Positions 1 through 7,335 of a stretch of 15,214 nt of DNA are shown one piece after another. The DNA lies in the NCBI GenBank assembly GCA_016928995.1, contig JAFGJS010000104.1, positions 1-15,214 on the forward strand, in the 5' to 3' direction. The position numbers and the translations under genes are program-made. Each line of letters opens with the position of its first letter. The first letter of the stretch is position 1. The notes beneath the pieces were generated by a model that saw only the letters and a list, made by a program, of their open reading frames with translations, did not search any database and had not been told where the DNA came from. Source of the DNA: Candidatus Sumerlaeota bacterium. Lineage in GTDB: Bacteria; Sumerlaeota; Sumerlaeia; JAFGJS01.

Positions 1-72
1 CGCTATGACAAACGAGCCGTCATTTTTCTCGGAGCCATCTACCTCGCGGCCGCTGTCGTATGGCTCAATTGA
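1..72 (+). CDS. C-terminal tail of a truncated membrane protein (5' end outside the window)
   Basis: Frame 1 is open from the first base to a TGA at 70-72 and encodes 23 residues. A short basic stretch (RYDKR) is followed by a strongly hydrophobic run, VIFLGAIYLAAAVVWLN, which looks like the last transmembrane helix of an integral membrane protein. Codon use is GC-rich at third positions, like the neighbouring genes. The family cannot be named from so few residues; a transporter or other polytopic protein is possible. Chance is the main alternative, because a 72-base open stretch is not rare. Confidence 0.45.
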   Translation, partial: RYDKRAVIFLGAIYLAAAVVWLN

Positions 73-321
73 CGACACGCCCTAGACCGTTCCCCATTAT
101 TATCGCGATTTTCAAACCGCACCGAGACCGCCAGAGAGCGCTCGATATAGCATTGCCGCAACGCCGTCGGGGCCGCTCCTTCACAGTCGCGGTACTGATT
201 GCGATGCCCTTCGAAAACAGCGTTAATTTTGCGGATCAGTATAAGGAACCATGATTAAAGAGATTGGCGTCCGTAGCCTAACTGACATACACCCGATTAT
301 TTCTCGGTCACAACACAGGGA

Positions 322-350
322 TTGACTGAAGTATCCAACATCCCTATATC
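322..350 (+). promoter_or_regulatory. Predicted sigma70-type promoter of the lipoprotein gene
   Basis: TTGACT (322-327) matches the -35 consensus at 5 of 6 positions. It is followed by a 17-base spacer and TATATC (345-350), a 4 of 6 match to the -10. Transcription would start near 357 and give a leader of about 75 bases before the ATG at 432. Confidence 0.5.
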
Positions 351-373
351 TTCCATACCTTGAAAAATCCTCG

Positions 374-388
374 GCCGGAATTTCCGGC
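374..388. promoter_or_regulatory. 15-base palindrome in the lipoprotein leader, possible operator
   Basis: GCCGGAA and TTCCGGC are exact inverted 7-mers around a single central T. The site begins about 17 bases downstream of the predicted transcription start, a common place for a repressor site. With a one-base centre it is better suited to a dimeric protein than to an RNA hairpin. No regulator is identified. Confidence 0.3.
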
Positions 389-431
389 GAGCGCGACGAT
401 AAATATTCAACCCAATCTCAGGAGCGAACGA

Positions 432-791
432 ATGAAACGGACAGCGGGGGCGATTTTTTCACTGATGTGCGGCGTGGCCGTTTGCATGATTATGCTAAGC
501 CTGACCGGATGCGATGAACCGAAAAACACCGATCCACATCAAGGCCGTATTCCAGGGCTGCCTCCGCATAAGCAACCGACCTTTTGGGAAGGCTGCCTCG
601 CCTGCCACGACGATCCCCGCGCTTTCAATCCCCCGCCGCAAGCGCAAACAAAAAGCCCCGCCCAATCCGAAAGCGGAAAAGCGGTTTCACGGCTCGAAGA
701 TGATGCGACAACCGGAGAAACTCAAGTCGTTGCGCAAGATCGGCCCGTTGTATCAGATGAGGATAAATCCACAACACCGATTCATCAATAA
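432..791 (+). CDS. Small lipoprotein with one CXXCH haem-binding motif
   Basis: The start at 432 is chosen because AGGAG lies 6-10 bases upstream and because a signal peptide then begins at residue 1. The 119-residue product has a basic N-terminus (MKRTAG), a hydrophobic core, and a lipobox LTGC with the acceptor Cys27, so it is probably exported and lipidated. Asp28 follows the Cys; in enterobacteria Asp at +2 favours retention in the inner membrane, though this rule may not apply here. Residues 55-59 read CLACH, the covalent haem c attachment motif. The rest is short, rich in Pro, Gln and Glu and looks disordered, so there is no complete cytochrome c fold and no clear distal ligand beyond scattered His and Met. 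A role in electron transfer or as a haem-bearing accessory is inference. The stop overlaps the stop of the convergent CotH gene. Confidence 0.75.
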   Translation: MKRTAGAIFSLMCGVAVCMIMLSLTGCDEPKNTDPHQGRIPGLPPHKQPTFWEGCLACHDDPRAFNPPPQAQTKSPAQSESGKAVSRLEDDATTGETQVVAQDRPVVSDEDKSTTPIHQ

Positions 792-3073
792 AGCGTCCAG
801 CTCGTCCGGCAATTCAACGAAGGCTGATGCACGCTGTTTGGCGCGCCGGGAGTGCCCTCGTTCAGCGACGCGGACCAGTTCTCGCCGAGTGCATTATCCA
901 GGCGCGGCGAGATCAGTTCCATCGAAGGCCCCAATCCGGCCGCGGCTTCCGGCCACGGGGCCGTCGCCGTATAGAAAATCTGATCGATAAACTCCCCGGT
1001 CGCCGGAAACAGAATGACTTCATCCCCGGCATTATTCAGACCAAAAGTAAAATCGCCGAACACCGCGCCCACGTCGCCGTAAGCGGCATGCAACGCAGCG
1101 GCGTCATTCGTGGCCACGACAAAGCCGCCAGGCTCGATGATGGTTCCGCCGGGAAAGACCAGCGCCACGCCGTCGCCGGGATCGCTGGCCAGACGCATCC
1201 CGCTCAGATCAATGGCTTCGTTGGTTGGATTATACAGCTCCACGTACTCCAGAGCCGATCCGCCTGCCGCGAAATACATCACCTCGTTAATGATGACATT
1301 CGTCGGCGGCGGCGCGACGCCGCTCAGTTCATAGGCGATGACGATCCGCCGGTCATGGACGAACCGGATGAGTCCGGGCACGGTGCGCGCAAAATCCCCT
1401 CCGAACGTAACATCTTCCTGCTGGTTGTCCAGATACATCTGATAAGTGTACAGCTTGTTCGGATCGGCCGCCACCGCGGAGTCGATCAAGGCGTGCAAAG
1501 CGTCAATCCGCGCCTGAATCGCGCTCACTCGAAACGGCCCGTCGAGCAACGCCTGAATCTTGTCTTTGTAGGATTCGCGCCACTCCGGAACCTTGTTCAG
1601 CATCGCATCCAGCAGCGGACGGCTGGCATTGACGTGATAAAAAATCGATATATTGACGATTTGATCCACATTCATGCCACCATCGGGAAAGGCTCCGAAG
1701 GACTCGTTCAAATCCCAGGGGATCATGATAAAAGTGTCCGCGCCGGTGTGGTGATAGATGTAATAGTTATGCCCCGAGCCGACGTAACTATCCAGATTCG
1801 CGAAGACATTGTGCAGCGCGGCGTACCAGAGGGCGGTCTCCACGTCCAGCCTCAGCGGCAGCAACGCCGACAGGTCGCCGTCGCTGGAGTTGTTGATCAC
1901 GTCGATCAAAGCGATCAGATCGGACCAATCGTTGGCCGCCTCATTCGTCTTCAGCTCATATTGCGTTTCATAGTTGGCCTGATCGATACCCAGCCAGGCC
2001 AGAATCCCATGCGGATCGCCTTTGAACAAATTCCCCTCATCGTCGGTGAAACGGCTCTGCAGAAATTCTTCATCAACCTCTTCAACATTGGTATACAGCC
2101 CCCACAGCGTGCCGGTGGTTGCGGCCGGCGAGGTGCCGCTGATCGTCAGGTTCGCATAGCCGACGCGCAACGTCTCGATGTAATCGTTGGCGATGTCCGA
2201 CATGATTTTCTCGCGCATGAACGTCGGATCGGCGAAGCAGTTGTTCAAGATGATCTTGTCGTAGCCGTAAAAAGACTGGCCGGAAGTAAACTCATTGAAA
2301 TCGATCTTGAACGGCTTTTTGAGTTGATTGGGATCGTTGGAGAGAGAGGAGTTGCCCTTGAAGCGCACGCCGACGTCGGTCCACGTTTGGCCGTTGAAGC
2401 GAAAGTCGGCCGCGATGTACGACTCGGAGCTGATATTGGCGATCATCTGGCTCCACCAGTCGGCCTGAGCGAAAATCAGCTCGAACTCCAGAACTTCATC
2501 GCTGGCGTAAATCACCGGCGGCGGAGCCTGGCCGCTGCTGTTCAGCGCGCCGGGCGTGCCGCCGTCGGACAGGCTGGCTCTCCAATTCCCGGCCAGTGAA
2601 TTATCCGAAGCCGGATCGTATAACTCCAGCGAAGGACCGCCGCCGTCCGGCTCGGAAGGCCAATCCCCGCCATCCATATAAGATACTATGTCGATCACTG
2701 TCAAAGCGCCGTTGACCAGTTGCACCGTCTCCCCGCCGTTGGACAGGTTCAAGGTATAAGGACCGGCGACCGGAATCGTCGAGCCGTGCGTCGCGCTGAA
2801 AACCGCCAAATCCGGCGCAAGGCAAAGATAATCGCCCGGTTGCATCAGCGTTGTCGTCGTGAATGTAAACTCGATGCCATCGTTGAAACTCCAGCCGTTC
2901 AAATCGACGGCCGAAGCGCCGCGATTATACAGTTCGAGGAACTCCTCGCTCTCATCGCCCGAAGGAGCATGGTAATAAATTTCATTAATCACGATGTCGC
3001 TATCCGCGCCCCGGATCGAAACGCAAACCAGCGCCGAAAGACAGATCGCGAGCAAATCTTTCGCATTCAACAT
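785..3073 (-). CDS. Secreted CotH kinase-family protein flanked by two lamin-tail domains
   Basis: The 762-residue product starts with a signal peptide (about residues 1-23, hydrophobic LLAICLSALVCVSI). A lamin-tail domain (LTD, about 25-175) is recognised by VINEIYYHAPSGDESEEFLE and a later LYDPASDN. A CotH kinase domain follows (about 195-580), with VGVRFKGNSSLS near 234, KKPFKIDF near 252, NLDSYVGSGHNYYIY near 426 and the acidic IPWDLNESFG (Asp454). A second LTD follows (about 593-747, INEVMYFAAGG and VELYNP). CotH proteins of Bacillus spores are atypical protein kinases; LTD domains are common extracellular modules, often next to CotH. I infer a cell-surface or secreted protein that phosphorylates or anchors an extracellular partner. 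There is no obvious sorting tail, and the final dozen residues look unrelated to the LTD. ATG at 3073 follows GGAGG by 9 bases; that site lies in a hairpin. Confidence 0.88.
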   Translation of the reverse strand: MLNAKDLLAICLSALVCVSIRGADSDIVINEIYYHAPSGDESEEFLELYNRGASAVDLNGWSFNDGIEFTFTTTTLMQPGDYLCLAPDLAVFSATHGSTIPVAGPYTLNLSNGGETVQLVNGALTVIDIVSYMDGGDWPSEPDGGGPSLELYDPASDNSLAGNWRASLSDGGTPGALNSSGQAPPPVIYASDEVLEFELIFAQADWWSQMIANISSESYIAADFRFNGQTWTDVGVRFKGNSSLSNDPNQLKKPFKIDFNEFTSGQSFYGYDKIILNNCFADPTFMREKIMSDIANDYIETLRVGYANLTISGTSPAATTGTLWGLYTNVEEVDEEFLQSRFTDDEGNLFKGDPHGILAWLGIDQANYETQYELKTNEAANDWSDLIALIDVINNSSDGDLSALLPLRLDVETALWYAALHNVFANLDSYVGSGHNYYIYHHTGADTFIMIPWDLNESFGAFPDGGMNVDQIVNISIFYHVNASRPLLDAMLNKVPEWRESYKDKIQALLDGPFRVSAIQARIDALHALIDSAVAADPNKLYTYQMYLDNQQEDVTFGGDFARTVPGLIRFVHDRRIVIAYELSGVAPPPTNVIINEVMYFAAGGSALEYVELYNPTNEAIDLSGMRLASDPGDGVALVFPGGTIIEPGGFVVATNDAAALHAAYGDVGAVFGDFTFGLNNAGDEVILFPATGEFIDQIFYTATAPWPEAAAGLGPSMELISPRLDNALGENWSASLNEGTPGAPNSVHQPSLNCRTSWTLY

Positions 3074-3081
3074 AAATGCAA

Positions 3082-3096
3082 TCCTCCGTTGGAGGA
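3082..3096 (-). promoter_or_regulatory. Hairpin enclosing the CotH ribosome binding site
   Basis: In the CotH mRNA, TCCTCC, a loop of AAC and GGAGGA form a perfect 6-bp stem. The 3' arm is the Shine-Dalgarno sequence, 9 bases before the ATG at 3073, so folding would hide it. The three-base loop is tight and stability was not calculated. Confidence 0.4.
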
Positions 3097-3244
3097 ATCA
3101 GTCCTGCAGATCTCCACATTCAAGACAGGATAACAAATCCATTACGCCGAAGACAGTCTTTTTTTATATCGTCGCATTTCATTGTTAGCATTACACTTCA
3201 ATAGCGCAATGGAAACATCCGCTTTTCACAAGAGCTTTCTAAAG

Positions 3245-3378
3245 CCTCATCCGATCCGATCGAAATCGCTATCGGAATCGCTATTGAAAAACAATGGCGA
3301 CGACGATTGCGATCCCGATTCCGATACTGAAGAATGAGAAGAAAGCACATTGAACGGACTTTGGTAAGTTCCTGCCCC
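3245..3378 (+). repeat. Dispersed CGATNN inverted-repeat element, copy A
   Basis: The element opens with CCTCAT and a left arm of ATCGNN-type hexamers (about 3259-3284, ATCGAAATCGCTATCGGAAT). After a short centre comes a right arm of the complementary class (about 3302-3326, GCGATCCCGATTCCGATA). It then has a non-repetitive tail, ACATTGAACGGACT (3347-3360) and AAGTTCCTG (3366-3374). Copy B at 14019-14163 shares the opening, the arms and the tail in the same order and orientation. The arms can pair imperfectly as a hairpin. Confidence 0.7.
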
Positions 3379-3518
3379 TTTTCAGATCCTCCCCCAAAAC
3401 TCATTGACGAAACTGGCGCAGACCTCTATGATCCTCCATTCTGAACATCCAAACGGCCGCGCCCGGACGCGTGGCCTTATATTCATAAAAAAACAAGGCA
3501 ATAGGGAGAATCGATAGA

Positions 3519-4304
3519 ATGAGTAAACTTTTTTCCAAATTCTTCGATGACGGCGAGCATGGCGAAACCGCCTCCAAAGCGGAAAAAACGGACTCGAATT
3601 CCAAGGAAGAAGCCGGCGCTCAGGCCAAAGCGCCGCGCCGCGTGATCACTGCGCCAGTCATCACCAGCGACGCCGATGCCCCCTCGACGGACGAAGAGAT
3701 CCGCATCAAAGCCCGCGTGGACGATTTCGACTTCGCGCAATGCTCATTCTGCGTGAACCAGATGCTGCTCCCGGATTACTCCGCATGGATGCCCGGCGCG
3801 GAATCCGCGCAAGCCTCGCCATTGGCGCAAAAAATCTTCCAGGAAGACGGCGTAGTTTCCGTGTTGATTCACGAAGCCGAGGTGATCGTGGAGCGGCACG
3901 ATTACATCCGCGACCAATGGAAGCCGCTTGCCCGGCGCATCGGCCAGATCATCCGCGAACACCTGAAATCCGGCGAACCGGCGATCGATCCGGAATTTGT
4001 CAAAGGCATCCCGCCGGAAAATGAAATCAAGCAGAAACTCGATTCCGTGCTGGAAAACGAGCTCAATCCCGGCATCGCGGCCCATGGCGGCTTCATCGAA
4101 CTGCTGGACATCAAAAACAACACCATCTGGATCAAGATGGGCGGCGGCTGCCAAGGCTGCGCGGCGTCCCGGATCACGCTGAAACAAGGCGTGCATGCGG
4201 CCTTCCGCGCCGCTGTGCCGGAGCTCGGCGGCATTTTCGACAGCACCAATCACGCGGCCGGAACCAATCCATTTTTTGCCAGCCTGCCCGGAGGAATGAT
4301 GTAA
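3519..4304 (+). CDS. Nfu/NifU C-terminal domain iron-sulfur cluster scaffold protein
   Basis: The ATG at 3519 follows AGGGAGAA with good spacing. The product has 261 residues. Residues 1-55 are charged and probably disordered. Residues about 65-150 resemble the Nfu N-terminal domain (SPLAQKIFQEDGVVSVLIHE, then VIVERHD). Residues about 165-235 are the NifU C-terminal domain, with VLENELNPGIAAHGGFIEL and the cluster-binding pair in GGGCQGCAAS (Cys211, Cys214). Such proteins accept or assemble Fe-S clusters in the cytoplasm and pass them to target proteins. An extra CSFC (Cys75, Cys78) lies in the N-terminal domain, where relatives usually have a Pro-Asn-Pro type strand; it might add a metal site. 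The stop is one base from the start of the next gene, so the two are probably co-transcribed. Assignment to the family is firm; the extra CXXC role is unknown. Confidence 0.9.
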   Translation: MSKLFSKFFDDGEHGETASKAEKTDSNSKEEAGAQAKAPRRVITAPVITSDADAPSTDEEIRIKARVDDFDFAQCSFCVNQMLLPDYSAWMPGAESAQASPLAQKIFQEDGVVSVLIHEAEVIVERHDYIRDQWKPLARRIGQIIREHLKSGEPAIDPEFVKGIPPENEIKQKLDSVLENELNPGIAAHGGFIELLDIKNNTIWIKMGGGCQGCAASRITLKQGVHAAFRAAVPELGGIFDSTNHAAGTNPFFASLPGGMM

Positions 4305-4305
4305 C

Positions 4306-4650
4306 ATGCCAAGACTCGAATCCTTCACCATTAAACTCAAGACCGGCGAAAACGGACGGGGGGACATCCCCTCCTTCGTCTTCAACGGCATCCCCTGCCA
4401 ATTTGAACAAGTGAACGGATCCGCCCAAAGCGGCGAGGTCATGGAAGGCTTTTTCTCGCCGCGCAGCTTCACGCACAGCTTCATCCTGCGCGGCCCGGAA
4501 AGCGGCGTCTGGGATATCGAATCTACCGAAGTCACGTACCAGGTGGCCGGCCAGGAGCCTTACTCAGTCAAATTCGACGGCGTGCAGCTCGATCCCAGCA
4601 CCGACCTCAACCTCTGGCACGAGCCGCCCTCGGAAGAGTTCGACGTATAG
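4306..4650 (+). CDS. Unrecognised 114-residue protein in an operon with the Nfu-like gene
   Basis: The start lies one base after the Nfu stop, and a GGAGG inside the end of that gene (4290-4294) serves as ribosome binding site, which suggests translational coupling. The protein has no signal peptide or transmembrane segment. It alternates polar and hydrophobic residues (ESFTIKLKTGE, FTHSFILRG, PYSVKFDGVQL), a pattern expected for a small beta-sheet protein. It ends in an acidic, Trp-containing tail (NLWHEPPSEEFDV). There is one Cys (in GIPCQF). I do not recognise the family. The tight linkage suggests it works with the Nfu scaffold, perhaps as a partner or client, but that is inference from position only. 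Confidence 0.8.
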   Translation: MPRLESFTIKLKTGENGRGDIPSFVFNGIPCQFEQVNGSAQSGEVMEGFFSPRSFTHSFILRGPESGVWDIESTEVTYQVAGQEPYSVKFDGVQLDPSTDLNLWHEPPSEEFDV

Positions 4651-4670
4651 CGCGGCGCCGCAAACCTTCA

Positions 4671-6359
4671 TTACGCAGACGCATCCAACTGGCTCGAAGT
4701 GTCGGGAAGCACAAGGCAGAACGTCGAGCCGATGTCCGGCGTGGACTCTACGGTCACATCGCCGCCCATCGCAGCGAGATATTTCCGGCAGCTCGCCAGC
4801 CCCAGTCCGCTGCCTTTTTCGCCCTTCGTCGAAAAGCGGGGAAAGAAAATCTTCTCGATATGCTCCGGCTCGATCCCGCTGCCGTTGTCCTTCACTTCGA
4901 TCACGATCCGGCCCGGGGTGCGAAACAGCCGCACGGAAATCTGCCCATGATCGTGCCGAATCGCCTGCGACGCATTGACGATCAAGTTCTCCAGCGACTG
5001 CCGCACCGCCTCAGCGTCGAAAACTGCCTTCGGAATGCGCTCAATCTCCCGGATCATTTCGATGCCGTCGCCCAGCGCGTCTTTGTCGCAATAATCGCAG
5101 ACTTCATTAACGAGCTTCGATAAATCCCCTTTTTGCATATCGGGCTTGTATTCCCGGGCGAATTTCAGCATTTCCCGCACGAGCGAGGAAATGCGCTGCA
5201 TCGTGCTGCCGATCGCCGACCAGCATTCCGCCGCGTCCTCCACCCGGCCGTCCTGCAGCGCGGTTTCCAGCAGCTGCATCCCCCCCTCGCTCACCAGCAG
5301 GATATTCTTGATCCCATGAGCCAGGTCGAGCACCGTCTCGCCCACCGCCGCGAATTGCGTCTGACGCAGCACTTCTTTCCGTCTGCGCCGCAGCTCCAGC
5401 GCCAGCGCGATTTCATTGGCGATGCTGGAGATGAATTTCAAATTTTCCTCGTCGAAATTCTGATCGCCCTGCTTCTTGTCCAAAAAAATCACGCCCATCA
5501 CGCGGTTTCCGGCCAGCAGCGGAGCGCAGATGCAGGAGCGGATCTTCATCTCCAGAATGCTCTGCGTCGGATCGAACCGGGAATCCTGCAGCGTATCGCG
5601 CACCAGCAGCGCGACCCGGTCCTTGATGCAGCGGTCCACAATGGCGCCGCTGATCAACAGCTGCTCCTGGCCTTCGACGAGATCGTGGCCGTGGATCGCC
5701 CGCGCCTCAAGCTCGCCGCTCAGGTAATTGCGCATTAAGATCACGCCCCGATCCGCGGGCACCGCCTCAAACATCATACTCAGCGCCTGGGTGAACATGT
5801 CATCCGAATCCGCCGATCCGCTCAGCAACTCCATCATGCGATAGAGCAGCTTCAGCTGACGATGCGACTGTTGCAACTCCGCCAGATCCGCCGGAGGATC
5901 CGTTTTGGAGATTGAATGCACCCCTGAAGGCTGGATGGAGGTTTCAAAAACGATCCCCTTTTCATCACCCTTGCGCAAATTCACGACACCCGACGTCGAA
6001 TCCGACACGGAATGCTTGGCGGTCGGCTGCATTTCTTCCGCCGGTTTCGCCTCACGCAATTCGCACCGGAACAGGATATTGCCAAATGCGAGCTCCATTC
6101 CGCTGTTGATCGGCGCCTGCATCACCTTGTGCCCATTCAGATAGCATCCGTTGCTGCTGTTGAGATCCACAATCACGAAGCGTTTATGCTTGTACTCAAT
6201 CTTGGCGTGAAAACGCGAAACCGATTCGAACGGCAACGCCAGTTGATTGCTCGGATGCCGGCCGATGGTGATCCCCGACACCGTCACCACATATTTCGCC
6301 TCAAGCCGGTCATGATATTCCAATGGGCGTAAAATCAACAACGCAGTTTCATTCATCAT
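4671..6359 (-). CDS. Cytoplasmic sensor histidine kinase with FHA and GAF domains
   Basis: The frame extends to a TTG at 6377, but no ribosome binding site precedes it, so I take the ATG at 6359 (562 residues; the next codon is also ATG). An FHA domain (about 25-95) has IGRHPSNQLAL, SRFHAKI and DLNSSNGCYLNG, the usual phosphothreonine-binding signature. A linker leads to a GAF domain (about 180-325; CAPLLAGNRVMGVIFLD). The phosphoacceptor region has LDLAHGIKN (His348). The ATPase domain has the N box ENLIVNAS, DNGSGI and GSGLGL. There is no transmembrane segment and no receiver domain, so the kinase is soluble and would signal to a separate response regulator that is not in this window. FHA input suggests crosstalk with Ser/Thr kinases. 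Its 3' end lies 20 bases from the convergent Nfu operon. Confidence 0.93.
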   Translation of the reverse strand: MMNETALLILRPLEYHDRLEAKYVVTVSGITIGRHPSNQLALPFESVSRFHAKIEYKHKRFVIVDLNSSNGCYLNGHKVMQAPINSGMELAFGNILFRCELREAKPAEEMQPTAKHSVSDSTSGVVNLRKGDEKGIVFETSIQPSGVHSISKTDPPADLAELQQSHRQLKLLYRMMELLSGSADSDDMFTQALSMMFEAVPADRGVILMRNYLSGELEARAIHGHDLVEGQEQLLISGAIVDRCIKDRVALLVRDTLQDSRFDPTQSILEMKIRSCICAPLLAGNRVMGVIFLDKKQGDQNFDEENLKFISSIANEIALALELRRRRKEVLRQTQFAAVGETVLDLAHGIKNILLVSEGGMQLLETALQDGRVEDAAECWSAIGSTMQRISSLVREMLKFAREYKPDMQKGDLSKLVNEVCDYCDKDALGDGIEMIREIERIPKAVFDAEAVRQSLENLIVNASQAIRHDHGQISVRLFRTPGRIVIEVKDNGSGIEPEHIEKIFFPRFSTKGEKGSGLGLASCRKYLAAMGGDVTVESTPDIGSTFCLVLPDTSSQLDASA

Positions 6360-6406
6360 CAACGCTCGCAGATTCAAGGTGTCTGGCGATTCGATACGAT
6401 ATAGAT

Positions 6407-6415
6407 ATTATAGCA
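6407..6415 (-). promoter_or_regulatory. Extended -10 promoter of the histidine kinase gene
   Basis: On the minus strand the sequence reads TGCTATAAT: a perfect -10 hexamer (6407-6412) preceded by the TG of an extended -10. No good -35 is visible, which is normal for this class. Transcription would start near 6400, giving a leader of about 40 bases to the ATG at 6359. Confidence 0.5.
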
Positions 6416-6533
6416 CAGTTTGACGCCGCAACCGCCGAAAATGCAACGAGAAACTGCCTTTAGCCCTTATCGGCAGATGCGCCCCGGACTAAAAAAAACA
6501 CTCTCGATAATGTAAAGTTCGCAGAAAAAAAGG

Positions 6534-6562
6534 TTGAACTTCCGCAATCGGACCACCACAAT
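6534..6562 (+). promoter_or_regulatory. Weak candidate promoter for tRNA-Ser
   Basis: TTGAAC (6534-6539), a 17-base spacer and CACAAT (6557-6562) each match the consensus at 4 of 6 positions. A start near 6569 would leave a 5' leader of about 39 bases before the tRNA. Other placements are possible. Confidence 0.25.
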
Positions 6563-6607
6563 CGCGCCCTTGCTGACAAATAAAAAACTTGCCCCAACCA
6601 ACGCCGC

Positions 6608-6697
<90 letters not shown>

Positions 6698-6807
6698 CCT
6701 CGTTAATCTTTCATTCTTTTTCATTTGAACCTTTTTGCCTTGCATGATACCCCAAACGAACCGCATTTGAGGAATCAAGCGCAATTGACCATGCAAAGGA
6801 GCGCGCC

Positions 6808-7323
6808 ATGAACTGGACTCAGCTATTGAAAGACAAAGTGGAATACACATATTCTATCGTGGACAACCTGATCGCCATGACGGAAGGGTTGCCGCTGGAC
6901 TGGAAACCATCGCCGGAAAACAATTGGATGACCACCGGCCAGCTCTTGATGCACATCATCCATTCCTGTGGCGCGCCGATGAAGGGCTTTGTCACGGGCG
7001 ACTGGGGCATTCCTAATGAGGCGGATGCCGCCCATATTCCGCCCGCAGAACAGCTGCCCTCCGTGAACAGCGCAGACGAAGCGCGCCGCATGCTTGCCGA
7101 GGACAAAGCCACGGCGCTGCGGATGATCGATCAGGCGGGCGAGGATAGACTCGCCAACGAGCCAGCGCCCGCGCCATGGGATCCGCGCCCGGCGCCGCTG
7201 GGTCAGCGATTGCTCTCGATGATCGACCACATCGAATCGCACAAGTTCCAGCTCTTCTTTTTCTTGAAACTGCAAGGCAAGCCGGTCAACACGATGCATC
7301 TCTGGGCGCCCCCCGCTCAATAA
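6808..7323 (+). CDS. DinB-family (YfiT-like) four-helix protein
   Basis: The ATG follows AAAGGAG with good spacing. The 171-residue product is close to the usual DinB length. The family's metal-binding histidines can be placed: His49 in LLMHIIHS, and His141 and His145 in the pair IDHIESHKFQLFFFLKLQGKP, which is the typical last helix. DinB-like proteins form four-helix bundles that bind a divalent metal; members act as thiol-dependent transferases (for example with bacillithiol or mycothiol) or have no known activity. The substrate cannot be predicted here. The gene stands alone on the plus strand after the tRNA, and it ends 12 bases from the end of the convergent SGNH gene. Confidence 0.85.
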   Translation: MNWTQLLKDKVEYTYSIVDNLIAMTEGLPLDWKPSPENNWMTTGQLLMHIIHSCGAPMKGFVTGDWGIPNEADAAHIPPAEQLPSVNSADEARRMLAEDKATALRMIDQAGEDRLANEPAPAPWDPRPAPLGQRLLSMIDHIESHKFQLFFFLKLQGKPVNTMHLWAPPAQ

Positions 7324-7335
7324 TCCGGGAAGCGC

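Larger units (their letters stand above)
73..431. other. Intergenic gap of 359 bases
   Basis: I see no convincing gene here. The stretch holds a sigma70-like promoter (322-350) and a 15-base palindrome (374-388) in the leader of the lipoprotein gene. A 24-codon open frame at 251-325 follows an AAGGA but has no other support. Confidence 0.6.
3074..3518. other. Divergent intergenic gap of 445 bases
   Basis: This gap separates the leftward CotH gene from the rightward Nfu operon. It holds the CotH ribosome binding site hairpin (3082-3096), repeat element A (3245-3378) and about 140 bases of nfu upstream sequence. A TATATT (3478-3483) is a possible -10 for nfu, but I see no matching -35. The short open frames here are low-complexity readings of the repeat. 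Confidence 0.6.

Noticed and set aside
251-325. 24-codon open frame after AAGGA in the first gap
   Set aside because: It is too short, has no recognisable features, and its stop overlaps the -35 box of the lipoprotein promoter.
827-2599. 590-codon open frame on the plus strand
   Set aside because: It lies wholly antisense to the well-supported CotH gene, is rich in Arg, His and Gln as expected of a shadow of GC-rich codons, and has no recognisable domain or ribosome binding site.
3198-3404. 68-codon minus-strand frame with RNRDRNRRR and AIPIAISIG
   Set aside because: These are translations of the CGATNN hexamers in repeat A, not a protein.
4652-4661. GCGGCGCCGC palindrome between the Nfu operon and the histidine kinase gene
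   Set aside because: It has no loop and no T tract, so it is a poor terminator. In GC-rich DNA it may be chance.
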